This document shows positions 35,391-43,972 of a stretch of DNA of 64,000 bases, piece after piece. The DNA is from Pacificispira sp040217575 (GTDB taxonomy: Bacteria > Pseudomonadota > Alphaproteobacteria > UBA8366 > Aestuariispiraceae). The stretch is from positions 91,849-155,848 of the forward strand of contig JAVJPW010000004.1 in assembly GCA_040217575.1 (NCBI GenBank). Direction: 5' to 3'. Numbering within the stretch: the first letter of the stretch is position 1; each line of letters begins with the position of its first letter. The notes beneath the pieces are model-generated. The model was given only the letters and a program-made list of their open reading frames with translations. It was not told the DNA's origin and did not search any database. Both the position numbers and the translations under genes were made by a program.

Positions 35391-35810
35391 CTATTGCGCT
35401 GTGCCCTCACCCTCCTGCACATCGGGTGTACCAGCATTGTCCGCGCCGCGGTCCACACAGTCCAGCAGCCAGACGTCATAGACGGCGTGTTCCACCGCGT
35501 TCAGGCCGGGGCTGGACGCGAACATCCACCCCGTGAACAGGACCTGCTGGTCCTGACCTTCGCGCAGTTCGTCAATTTCGATGAAAGCGGTCGCCTCGGG
35601 CTGTTCTTCGGGCGGGGTCCGGTCGCAATGGCGCACACGAATCCGTAACGCCCCGAAATCGATCGGCTCGTCGATCCCGACTTCAAACGTGTAGGTCCGT
35701 GCCGTTACCTTATCCAGCCCCTGCAGGACCGCAGTGTTGCGCGGTTCCGCCAATGCGGTGCCGGAAACCAGTCCTGCGAACAGGACACTGCTGGCAAGCA
35801 ACAAACGCAT
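35391..35810 (-). CDS. DUF2155 exported protein
   Basis: A 139-residue secreted protein with a cleavable signal (about 1-21). The DUF2155 signature TGWMFASSPGLNAVEHAVYDVWLLDC lies at the C-terminus. Its Cys, with the Cys in RVRHCDR, can form a disulphide. ATG 35810 lies just after the methyltransferase stop (35812). The family is restricted mainly to alphaproteobacteria and occurs next to mlaD/NDUFA12. Function not known. Confidence 0.9.
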   Translation of the reverse strand: MRLLLASSVLFAGLVSGTALAEPRNTAVLQGLDKVTARTYTFEVGIDEPIDFGALRIRVRHCDRTPPEEQPEATAFIEIDELREGQDQQVLFTGWMFASSPGLNAVEHAVYDVWLLDCVDRGADNAGTPDVQEGEGTAQ

Positions 35811-35811
35811 G

Positions 35812-36570
35812 CTATTTCGCCAGCCGGGCCGAAAAACGTAGACGCACATAATCCGCGACCCACACCCCGTTGGGGTCCACCAGAATGGGTCGCAACGACT
35901 CCCGAATCCAGCCGATCGCTTCTTCACGGCGGTCCGCGGGCACACGATTCAGGAAGCTTTCGCCGAAAACCGCCAGCCAACCATCCACATCACCGGGAAG
36001 CGGCGTCGGGCGCGGTATGAGTTCGATGCTGTCGACCTTAAAGCCGCCAGCTTCCAGTTTCGCGCGATAGGCATCCACAGTCGGGAAGAACCATGGGTCA
36101 ACGGCGTCGGGGTCCCCGCCATGACAGGCGACCGCCATTCGCATCGTGGCACGAAGCGTCTTTACGTTTCCGTCGCCGCCGAATTCACCGACAAAGCGCC
36201 CGCCCGGTTTCAGGGCGCGCCGGACGCCGGCAATCACCGCGTCCGCGTCCTTCATCCAATGCATGGCCGCGTTCGAAAAGACGGCATCGAACTCACTGTC
36301 GAAGGTCAGGTTCTGGCCGTCCATCACGTGGGCGTCCAACCCCTCGCTGACCGCCTTATCAATCTGATCCGGGCTGGCATCCACGCCGGTAACATGACAG
36401 CCCAGTGCCACCAGTTTGTGGGTCAATGCCCCGTCCCCGCACCCAAGATCCAGAATGCGCTCGCCTTCTCGTGGTGCCAGCAGGTCGACGACCGGCATGC
36501 CAAGCGTCGCAACGAACCCTGCGTTCGTGCGGTATCGGTCCGGATTCCAGTGCTGGTCGGCTACGGTCAT
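35812..36570 (-). CDS. Class I SAM-dependent methyltransferase
   Basis: A 252-residue Rossmann-fold enzyme. Motif I is ILDLGCGDGALT, the post-I acidic residue is in VTGVDASP, and FDAVFSNAAMHWM is motif IV. The WNPDRYRTNAGFV beginning and the loop resemble trans-aconitate methyltransferases. The substrate is unknown. It follows the MCE gene by 20 bases and ends against the DUF2155 start. Confidence 0.88.
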   Translation of the reverse strand: MTVADQHWNPDRYRTNAGFVATLGMPVVDLLAPREGERILDLGCGDGALTHKLVALGCHVTGVDASPDQIDKAVSEGLDAHVMDGQNLTFDSEFDAVFSNAAMHWMKDADAVIAGVRRALKPGGRFVGEFGGDGNVKTLRATMRMAVACHGGDPDAVDPWFFPTVDAYRAKLEAGGFKVDSIELIPRPTPLPGDVDGWLAVFGESFLNRVPADRREEAIGWIRESLRPILVDPNGVWVADYVRLRFSARLAK

Positions 36571-36590
36571 GGCGCGGGTTGCTCCGTTTT

Positions 36591-37040
36591 CTATTCGTCG
36601 GTCAGAAGAAAGATCGCGCGGCCCAACAGATCTTCCAGGGCGACCGCGTCCTTGGTGTCCAGAATTTCGCCGCCATCTTCCAGGATTTCCTCTTCAATGC
36701 CGGGAACCAGCTTCAGGAAGTTTCCGCCCAGGAACCCGTCGCTGGCAACGGACAGGGACGAATCCGCAGGAATTCGCACGCCGTTCTGAATGGAAATCTG
36801 CACGACAGCTTCATAGAACTCGGGGTCGATAGACTGGTCGATCACGCTGCCGACCTTAACCCCGCCGATCCTGACATCGCTGCCAAGCGTCAGACCGTCG
36901 ATCGAACCGAACCGTGCCGACAAACTATAGCCGCTTTCAGACGCAGAAAGGTCCGTCGCCTCGTTCGCCAGATAAAGGAACAGCCCGGCGACGACCAGGA
37001 CGACTGCGCCCATGATTGTCTCTATCACGCTTCTGTTCAT
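36591..37040 (-). CDS. mlaD: MCE/MlaD-type lipid-transport protein
   Basis: A 149-residue single-helix inner-membrane protein. The membrane anchor (about 7-25) precedes one MCE domain (about 38-140) with ARFGSIDGLTLGSDVRIGGVKVGSV, typical of the phospholipid-binding hexamer MlaD. MlaE/MlaF partners are not in this window. ATG 37040. It belongs to the alphaproteobacterial NDUFA12-mlaD-DUF2155 block. Confidence 0.9.
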   Translation of the reverse strand: MNRSVIETIMGAVVLVVAGLFLYLANEATDLSASESGYSLSARFGSIDGLTLGSDVRIGGVKVGSVIDQSIDPEFYEAVVQISIQNGVRIPADSSLSVASDGFLGGNFLKLVPGIEEEILEDGGEILDTKDAVALEDLLGRAIFLLTDE

Positions 37041-37096
37041 TGGCTGCCCCTACCTCAATTCAAAAGAACCGGACCGCGATTCGCCATCCCGGCGCG

Positions 37097-37576
37097 TCAG
37101 TCCGAACTCTGGTTTTCCGCCGAACGGCTTTCCGCCATCAAAACGATCTTTTCAAACAGTTCGACAAAGTCGACCGATCCGCGGGCGTAGTCGAACGTTT
37201 CGCCCGGCTGCAGCATTTCATAGTCACCGCCCGGCAATATCCGAATGGACTTGCCGCCGACCATTCCGCTGCTGACGATCATCGCTTCGCTGTCGATCGG
37301 AATTTCAACCCCGTCGTCGATCGTCATTTCAACGATTGCTTCGTTTGTCAGCGTATCCAGCTTCAACGCGTGGACGCTGCCGACCGGTATGCCCGCCAGC
37401 AGAACGGGGCTGCCCGGACCAATTCCCGTCGCGTCGCGGTATATCGCGCTCAACCGGTACCCGGCACCGTCATGCCGGGTCGGATCGTCGCTGTAGCCGA
37501 TGACGAAAAAAACACCCAGAATCGCGATCGCAAGGGCGCCAATAAGAATATGCCGTGTTTCCTGACTGAAAGGCAT
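37097..37576 (-). CDS. Second MCE-domain (MlaD-like) protein
   Basis: A 159-residue homologue of the preceding gene: N-terminal helix, one MCE domain (SAIYRDATGIGPGSPVLLAGIPVGSV) and GYRLSA. It is more divergent than mlaD and carries a longer C-terminal end. The tandem arrangement (56 bases apart) may give a mixed ring. Its distance from canonical MlaD makes specificity unclear. Confidence 0.88.
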   Translation of the reverse strand: MPFSQETRHILIGALAIAILGVFFVIGYSDDPTRHDGAGYRLSAIYRDATGIGPGSPVLLAGIPVGSVHALKLDTLTNEAIVEMTIDDGVEIPIDSEAMIVSSGMVGGKSIRILPGGDYEMLQPGETFDYARGSVDFVELFEKIVLMAESRSAENQSSD

Positions 37577-37639
37577 AGATCAATCCGTACCTGTGGCACC
37601 CGCCCGAACGACAAACCAAACGCGCGTGCGTCGGCGCGT

Positions 37640-38002
37640 TCAATCCGGCGTCCAGGCCTCGTAATCGCCGGTCGCGGCGGCCCGCTTGCCGCCTGCCAGC
37701 GTGTGGCCCGGCGGGCGGTATGCCGCTACCGACCCCGTCTGGTTCGCAGCGTGGGCGCGAACCCAGTCATATTTGCGTTGAGATTCGGGCGATGGGAAGT
37801 CATCTGTGGTGTAATGCAGCCACGCGTGATGGGCGGCGGGGACGCGCGATGCTTCATCCGGGCCGTCCGCATAAATGACCCAGCGCCGCCGCCGGCCGTG
37901 TGCGGGGGCCTTCCGATCCTGATAATAGACATTGCCGTCGGCGTCTTCACCGACCCGTTCGCCCCTAAGCCAGGTAATTACCCGCGTAATCGCGTTAGGC
38001 AT
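37640..38002 (-). CDS. NDUFA12-family complex I accessory protein
   Basis: A 120-residue soluble protein related to mitochondrial NDUFA12, the B17.2 subunit of complex I. Diagnostic features are VGEDADGNVYYQDRKA, RRRWVIYADGPDEASRVPAAHHAWLHYTTD and the proline-rich tail. It occurs in alphaproteobacteria and mitochondria. It should dock on the NADH dehydrogenase peripheral arm. First gene of the block; the 369 bases upstream contain the nrdJ control region. Confidence 0.93.
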   Translation of the reverse strand: MPNAITRVITWLRGERVGEDADGNVYYQDRKAPAHGRRRRWVIYADGPDEASRVPAAHHAWLHYTTDDFPSPESQRKYDWVRAHAANQTGSVAAYRPPGHTLAGGKRAAATGDYEAWTPD

Positions 38003-38167
38003 GCTCTACTCCATCCATGGCCCGAAGCCGTCACTTTTGTTACGCGCGACTATAGGCAATCCAAGGTCATTCCGTCCAGCCTGCTGCTGAACCCTGCTGG
38101 GAGCCGAGTCTCGCACCGGGATCAACCCCCAAATATGTAAAATGCAATACGAACCGGTGTTCCCTTC

Positions 38168-38215
38168 CCGCAATGGATAGTGTATCTTCCTTCGTCGGTT
38201 CACAAGATATAGCGT
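38168..38215 (+). promoter_or_regulatory. Pair of candidate NrdR boxes upstream of nrdJ
   Basis: Two 16-base sequences resembling the NrdR consensus (acac-w-atatsta-gtgt) begin at 38168 (ccgcaatggatagtgt) and 38200 (tcacaagatatagcgt), 32 bases apart, about three helical turns. A third half-like copy ending tctagtgt is at 38219-38234. NrdR represses RNR genes. The remainder of the 38003-38371 gap shows no other gene, and no cobalamin riboswitch core. Confidence 0.5.
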
Positions 38216-38371
38216 ATTTGGCGCAGTCTAGTGTCAACCAAGGGAATCGCCGCTTCGTTATGGGGTGAGGCGGCCTGAGACAGAAACGAACAGGGGAAAT
38301 TTCTTCTGGCAACGGGGCAGGATGGGACCCAGGGCCCGGCTCCGGCAGTATCGAAGGGGGTTTTGACAGGT

Positions 38372-41300
38372 ATGCGCATCGCGAGACGTTATACGAAGGA
38401 AAATCAGTCGCCATACGAGGCGATCCAGTTTCGCAAGACAAATTCCGAAATCAGAAACCCCGATGGGACGATCGTCTTTCAGCTGAAAGACATCGAAATC
38501 CCGTCCCAGTACAGCCAGGTCGCCGGGGATGTGCTGGCCCAGAAATATTTCCGCAAGGCTGGCGTCCCTGTGGCCACCAAACCGGTCAAGGAAAAGGACG
38601 TTCCGGATTTCCTGTGGCGCCGAGTTCCCGACGAAGCCGCGATGAAGGACCTGCCCGCGGAAGAACGCACCACCAGCGAGACGAAGGCGACCCAGGTCTT
38701 TGACCGGTTGGCCGGGACCTGGGCCTACTGGGGCTGGAAAGGCGGCTATTTCGACGGTGAAGAGGATGCGCGCGCCTATTTCGATGAAATGCGCTACATG
38801 CTCGCGGCCCAGATGGCCGCCCCCAACAGCCCCCAATGGTTCAACACCGGCCTGCACTGGGCCTATGGTATCGACGGGCCAAGCCAGGGCCACTATTACG
38901 TCGACTTCAAGACCGGGAAACTGGTCCGGTCGAAGACCGCCTATGAACATCCCCAACCGCACGCCTGTTTCATCCAGTCGGTCGACGACGACCTGGTTAA
39001 TGAAAACGGCATCATGGACCTGTGGGTTCGTGAGGCACGGCTTTTCAAATACGGCAGCGGAACCGGCACCAACTTTTCGTCCCTTCGCGCACAAAGCGAA
39101 CCGTTGGCGGGTGGCGGCAAGTCGTCGGGTCTAATGAGCTTTTTGAAGATCGGGGACAAGGCCGCGGGCGCGATCAAGTCCGGTGGAACGACACGACGCG
39201 CGGCCAAGATGGTCGTCGTGGATGTCGACCATCCTGACGTCGAACAGTTCGTTAACTGGAAGGTGGTCGAGGAACAGAAGGTCGCAGCCCTGGTCACCGG
39301 GTCAAAGCTGCACGCAAAGCACCTGAACGCGATCATGGAAGCCTGCCACGAGGGCCGCCTGGACGATGGCGCCGCCCTTTCCGGCGATGCGCGGTTCGAT
39401 CCAAAGCGGAACCGAGCACTGAAGGAAGAAATCAAGGCCGCGCGCCGGGTCCAGATTCCCGAAAACTATGTCCAGCGCGTGATCCAGTTCGCCAAACAGG
39501 GCTATACCGGCATCGAGTTCCCGACATATGACACCGACTGGGATTCGGAAGCCTATGGCACCGTTTCGGGCCAGAACGCCAACAACACCGTGCGCGTTAC
39601 CGATGACTTCCTGCGCAAGGTGGAAACGGACGGCGATTGGAACCTGATCAACCGGACCGACGGCAAGGTTTCCAAGACGATCAAGGCCGCCGACCTGTGG
39701 GAAATGGTGGGGCATGCCGCCTGGGCCAGCGCCGACCCCGGGATTCAGTACGACACCACGATCAACGACTGGCATACCTGTCCGCAATCGGGTCGGATCA
39801 ATGCATCCAACCCCTGTTCGGAATACATGTTCCTGGACGACACCGCATGCAATCTGGCGTCGCTGAACCTGATGCAGTTCCGGGGCGCCGACAGATCCTT
39901 CGACATCGAAGGGTTCAGCCATGCCGTCCGGCTGTGGACGGTAACGCTGGAAATTTCTGTCCTGATGGCGCAATTCCCGTCGAAGGCCATCGCGGAATTG
40001 TCCTATCGATACCGCACTCTGGGTCTGGGTTACGCCAATATCGGCGGGCTTCTGATGGCGAACGGCCTTTCCTACGATTCCGACGAAGGACGTGCGCTGT
40101 GCGGTGCAATCACGGCGCTGATGACCGGCGTTGCCTATGAAACGTCAGCGGAAATGGCGGCGGAACTGGGTCCCTTCCCGGGGTACGCGGAAAACGCGGA
40201 CCATATGCTGCGCGTCATGCGCAATCATCAGATGGCGGCCCACGGCTGGGCCGACGGCTATGTCGGGCTTTCCGTTCTGCCGGTGCCGCTGGACGTTCCG
40301 AACTGCCCGATGCCTGATATCGCAACCGCCGCGGCCGAGGCATGGAACAAGGCCGTCAAGGCGGGCGAGGAACATGGCTACCGCAACGCCCAGGCCACGG
40401 TCATTGCGCCCACCGGCACGATCGGCCTTGTTATGGATTGCGACACGACAGGGATCGAACCGGACTTTGCCCTGGTCAAGTTCAAGAAACTGGCCGGCGG
40501 CGGCTATTTCAAGATCATCAACCGCACGGTGCCGGAGGCACTGCGCGTGCTTGGCTATTCCGAAAGCCAGATTGCGGAAATCGAACGCTATGCCGTTGGT
40601 CACGGAACATTGGCCGGCGCACCGGGTGTTTCCCATGACCTTCTGATGGAAAAGGGGTTCGGCCCGGAAGAGATCGGGAAGCTTGAGTCCGCCCTGGCGA
40701 ATGCCTTCGACATCAAGTTTGCCTTCAACAAATGGACGCTGGGTGCGGATTTCTGCACCGACATTCTGGGTCTCAGCCCGGCGCAGTTGGACGACATGTC
40801 CTTCGACATGCTCTCCGCCCTTGGCTTCACAAGGCGCGATATCGAAGCCGCGAACGTCTATTGCTGCGGGGCTATGACGCTGGAAGGCGCGCCCTATCTG
40901 GCGAATGAACATCTGGCGGTCTTCGATTGCGCCAACCCGTGCGGCAAGAACGGCAAGCGGTTCCTGTCCACCGACAGTCACATCCGCATGATGGCCGCCG
41001 CACAGCCCTTCATTTCCGGCGCAATCTCAAAGACGATCAACATGCCGAACGGCGCGACGGTCGAAGACTGCAAGGCCGCCTATATGCTGAGCTGGAAGCT
41101 GGGGCTGAAGGCGAATGCGCTTTACCGCGATGGATCGAAGCTGTCCCAGCCGCTTGCGACCAACGCACTTGATTTCGAAGACGAGGATGATCTGGACGAT
41201 CTGGCGGCTGCCGCGCCGGCGGATGCGATCCCGGTCGTTGCCGAACGCATTGTCGAACGGATCATCGAAAAACGTACCGAACGTCAGAAGCTGCCGCATC

Positions 41301-42058
41301 GTCGCAAGGGCTATACACAGAAAGCCATTGTCGGCGGGCACAAGGTCTATCTTCGGACCGGCGAATACGAAGACGGCAGCCTGGGCGAATTGTTCATCGA
41401 CATGCACAAGGAAGGGGCCGCCTTCCGGTCGCTGATGAACAATTTCGCCATCGCGGTTTCCATCGGCCTGCAATATGGCGTGCCGCTGGAAGAATATGTG
41501 GAAGCCTATACCTTCACGCGCTTCGAACCGTCCGGCATGGTCGAAGGGAACGAAGCGATCAAGATGGCGACGTCCGTCCTGGACTATATCTTCCGGGAAG
41601 TGGCGATCAGCTACCTGGGTCGTGACGATCTGGCCCATGTTCAGCCCGAAGACATGCTGCCGGACACGATGGGCGGCGGCGAAAAGCAGGGCGAACTGCC
41701 GGAAACGACGGCGCACGCAATCAAGGCGATCCAGCGGATTACCAGTCGCGGTTTCGTGCGCAAGACGGACCTTACCGCCTATACCAGCGTCATGACGCAG
41801 TCCGCCGTTCCGGAGGAACCAAAAGGCGGTGGTGCTGGCGGAAATCAGACAGTGGAGACCGGTGCGGCGACACAGACCGCCGTTCGGGTCGACGAAACGG
41901 TGCGTGAACAGGTGGACGGTCGACTGGACCGGATCCGCGAGGCACGCGCCAAGGGTTACGAGGGTGATCCCTGCGGCGATTGCGGGAACATGACCCTCGT
42001 TCGGAACGGCACCTGCCTGAAATGCGTCACCTGTGGCGCAACCAGCGGGTGTTCGTAA
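38372..42058 (+). CDS. nrdJ: Adenosylcobalamin-dependent (class II) ribonucleotide reductase
   Basis: A 1228-residue enzyme that makes deoxyribonucleotides aerobically or anaerobically using B12. The catalytic domain has the N-terminal WWxGK-like WAYWGWKGGYF, the SGTGTNFSSLR loop, active-site segment NPCSEYMFLDDTACNLASLNL and PTGTIGLVMDCDTTGIEP. The C-terminal tail has the redox cysteines and a zinc-ribbon-like segment (CGDCGNMTLV...CLKCVTCGATSGC). It is about 1200 residues, as in the long alphaproteobacterial NrdJ. TTG 38363 would add three residues. Confidence 0.97.
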   Translation: MRIARRYTKENQSPYEAIQFRKTNSEIRNPDGTIVFQLKDIEIPSQYSQVAGDVLAQKYFRKAGVPVATKPVKEKDVPDFLWRRVPDEAAMKDLPAEERTTSETKATQVFDRLAGTWAYWGWKGGYFDGEEDARAYFDEMRYMLAAQMAAPNSPQWFNTGLHWAYGIDGPSQGHYYVDFKTGKLVRSKTAYEHPQPHACFIQSVDDDLVNENGIMDLWVREARLFKYGSGTGTNFSSLRAQSEPLAGGGKSSGLMSFLKIGDKAAGAIKSGGTTRRAAKMVVVDVDHPDVEQFVNWKVVEEQKVAALVTGSKLHAKHLNAIMEACHEGRLDDGAALSGDARFDPKRNRALKEEIKAARRVQIPENYVQRVIQFAKQGYTGIEFPTYDTDWDSEAYGTVSGQNANNTVRVTDDFLRKVETDGDWNLINRTDGKVSKTIKAADLWEMVGHAAWASADPGIQYDTTINDWHTCPQSGRINASNPCSEYMFLDDTACNLASLNLMQFRGADRSFDIEGFSHAVRLWTVTLEISVLMAQFPSKAIAELSYRYRTLGLGYANIGGLLMANGLSYDSDEGRALCGAITALMTGVAYETSAEMAAELGPFPGYAENADHMLRVMRNHQMAAHGWADGYVGLSVLPVPLDVPNCPMPDIATAAAEAWNKAVKAGEEHGYRNAQATVIAPTGTIGLVMDCDTTGIEPDFALVKFKKLAGGGYFKIINRTVPEALRVLGYSESQIAEIERYAVGHGTLAGAPGVSHDLLMEKGFGPEEIGKLESALANAFDIKFAFNKWTLGADFCTDILGLSPAQLDDMSFDMLSALGFTRRDIEAANVYCCGAMTLEGAPYLANEHLAVFDCANPCGKNGKRFLSTDSHIRMMAAAQPFISGAISKTINMPNGATVEDCKAAYMLSWKLGLKANALYRDGSKLSQPLATNALDFEDEDDLDDLAAAAPADAIPVVAERIVERIIEKRTERQKLPHRRKGYTQKAIVGGHKVYLRTGEYEDGSLGELFIDMHKEGAAFRSLMNNFAIAVSIGLQYGVPLEEYVEAYTFTRFEPSGMVEGNEAIKMATSVLDYIFREVAISYLGRDDLAHVQPEDMLPDTMGGGEKQGELPETTAHAIKAIQRITSRGFVRKTDLTAYTSVMTQSAVPEEPKGGGAGGNQTVETGAATQTAVRVDETVREQVDGRLDRIREARAKGYEGDPCGDCGNMTLVRNGTCLKCVTCGATSGCS

Positions 42059-42133
42059 GGGCCCGGCCCCACCTTTTTCGTCGGGCCCTCGGCGCGGACG
42101 CCTTGTCTGCGCCATGGTGCTCCCTGTGACCTT

Positions 42134-42163
42134 GCCCCCGGCGCTTCCGTCGGGGGCATTTTT
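42134..42163 (+). terminator. Intrinsic terminator of nrdJ
   Basis: A 10-bp stem with one G-T pair (GCCCCCGGCG with CGTCGGGGGC) and a CTTC loop is followed by ATTTTT. A second, weaker stem GGGCCCG/CGGGCCC lies at about 42060-42091. Confidence 0.85.
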
Positions 42164-42218
42164 GCGGAGCAAGGTATACAGGCATGGACCTACCTTTAGT
42201 TCTGGGTAACATACGGTT

Positions 42219-43352
42219 ATGGGTTTCTTTAGAATTATCGCAAAGCGAGCAGTCAAACACCCAATTTTGTATGCAGGTATAGGGTTAGCTCCAGCCTTGG
42301 TTCTGATCCTTCTTCTAGCAATCAGCGAGCCTGCCAAGCAGCAGAACGCGACAGTTCCTCTTCCAACCCTACCAGAAGGCCACATTCAATTGCGGGTGGC
42401 CTATATTGAAAATCCAAGCATGGAAACATTTACGGAAAGTGAGTGGCATCAGGTTTTAGACAGTGCGGCAAGCTTACTGGAACAACATATCGGGCTTTCC
42501 GTCACATTTGAAACATTCGACCGACTTGACATCGCGGGTATTTTCAAACGCTTGGACGCGGCGATGCCTGACACGCGAAAAGACGACATAGCACCCTACC
42601 TCAGCCCAGAGATGGATTGGACTGCAATGGTACCGATGGTAGCCGAGACGCTGCGCCGTGATGATGCCGAACTTGATTCGGTATTAGCCTATCTCAATCG
42701 TCACACGGACGTCGAATTGGGTCCCCTCCGAGGAGTAACCGTTTCCGACCGGCGAGAACAACTTTCCCGCCTCGCTGTCGCTTTCCTGTACAGCAGTCTC
42801 ACAAAAGCAAGTGAAACACTTTCTGGGAATCTGCGGGGCGGCGCAGAAAGGGATAGCCTTCCAGGATACAACGAATGGATTTATTGGGACAGCATCCCGG
42901 CACTGGATTTGAATTACGACGTGTACTTGACGAACCAAGGTGTAGTGAGTGTCGAATACGCTCCCTATCCTATTCACGTCATCGTTCGCGGAGGCGTAAC
43001 CGGCGGAACTACAAGCGCCAGCCAAAATGCGCGCTATGGAACGGCGTCTTGGATCAGCGCCTATCCCTTTCTGGATAGATCCGACTTTGTGACAAGCCTT
43101 CGAGGCGGCAGAAACTACCCAAGAGAAGATGCCGTGCAGTACGCGGGTCTGCTGCTGGCCCATGAACTTGGCCACATGCTGCTCCACCTCGCCCATCCCT
43201 GGGAAAACCCAGCCTGCATAATGTATCCGACCGAGGCTCTCCAATTTGCGGAAGCCTATGCACAACTGGATTCCGATGCCTGTCGACTTCGGTCCAGCGC
43301 CCCGATGACGCCAGGCGCCGTCCCTATCCCCACAGCAATTTTCAGCGAATAG
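42219..43352 (+). CDS. Membrane-anchored zinc metalloprotease-like protein
   Basis: A 377-residue protein I do not recognise as a named family. One transmembrane helix is at about 15-37. Near the end it has HELGH (315-319), followed by H323 and H326 in HELGHMLLHLAHP, and C333-I-M335 in ACIMYP. The HExxH plus downstream His and a Met segment fit a zincin, possibly metzincin-like, although the third ligand spacing is not canonical. The coding bases are clearly AT-richer than the neighbours, and no ribosome site precedes the ATG. Transfer and function are inferred. Confidence 0.65.
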   Translation: MGFFRIIAKRAVKHPILYAGIGLAPALVLILLLAISEPAKQQNATVPLPTLPEGHIQLRVAYIENPSMETFTESEWHQVLDSAASLLEQHIGLSVTFETFDRLDIAGIFKRLDAAMPDTRKDDIAPYLSPEMDWTAMVPMVAETLRRDDAELDSVLAYLNRHTDVELGPLRGVTVSDRREQLSRLAVAFLYSSLTKASETLSGNLRGGAERDSLPGYNEWIYWDSIPALDLNYDVYLTNQGVVSVEYAPYPIHVIVRGGVTGGTTSASQNARYGTASWISAYPFLDRSDFVTSLRGGRNYPREDAVQYAGLLLAHELGHMLLHLAHPWENPACIMYPTEALQFAEAYAQLDSDACRLRSSAPMTPGAVPIPTAIFSE

Positions 43353-43363
43353 AAGAGTCGGCC

Positions 43364-43972
43364 ATGAAAACAGACGCCGTCATCTTTGACATCGGCAATG
43401 TGCTGGTGGACTGGAACCCGGATTTTCTGCTGTCCAAACTGCTTCCGGACGCGGACGCAATTGCACGCTTCCGCATGGAGGCGGTGACCGAACGACGGAT
43501 ACTGGCGATGGATCTGGGCCAAAGCTGGGACGACCAACTGGCCGAAATCGAAGCCGACGCGCCGCAGCACCTTGCCACGGCCACGGCCTATGCCGACCGT
43601 TGGGTGGAAACCATATCTGGTGCGATCCAGGAAAGTGTCGACCTGTTGCGTGCCGTCCGCGCGCGCGGCATCCCGGTTTTCGCATTGTCCAATTTCGGGG
43701 CGGAGAACTTTGCAAAGACGGAATCCGAATATCCGTTCCTGAAGGAGTTCGACGACCGCGTCGTTTCCGCATATGTGGGTATGATCAAACCGGACCCGCA
43801 GATATACCGTCTTGCCATCGACCGGTTCGGGGTCGACCCGGCGGCCACGCTGTTCATCGACGACCGGCCGGAAAACATCGCGGCCGCCGTCGAATGCGGA
43901 TTACAAGGTCATCTGTTCCGGGATGGTGCTACGTTGCGCGCCGACCTCAACGCGCGGGCGCTTGCGGGTTAG
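43364..43972 (+). CDS. HAD-superfamily hydrolase (YihX/HAD-IA type)
   Basis: A 202-residue phosphatase-like protein. Motif I is FDIGNVLVDW (nucleophile D9; the usual second Asp is Gly-Asn, as in YihX relatives), motif II is ALSNFGAE, the Lys is in YVGMIKPDP, and motif IV is LFIDDRPENI. The helical cap lies in the first third. Substrate unknown. Eleven bases after the zincin gene. Its stop overlaps that of PBP1A by four bases. Confidence 0.9.
   Translation: MKTDAVIFDIGNVLVDWNPDFLLSKLLPDADAIARFRMEAVTERRILAMDLGQSWDDQLAEIEADAPQHLATATAYADRWVETISGAIQESVDLLRAVRARGIPVFALSNFGAENFAKTESEYPFLKEFDDRVVSAYVGMIKPDPQIYRLAIDRFGVDPAATLFIDDRPENIAAAVECGLQGHLFRDGATLRADLNARALAG

Noticed and set aside
38003..38371. 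Cobalamin riboswitch expected before nrdJ
   Set aside because: The conserved CTGCCCCCGCAACTG core is absent here; the only B12 riboswitch seen is at 54778-54960.
41027..42385. Minus-strand 452-residue ORF
   Set aside because: Antisense to the end of nrdJ and running through its terminator.
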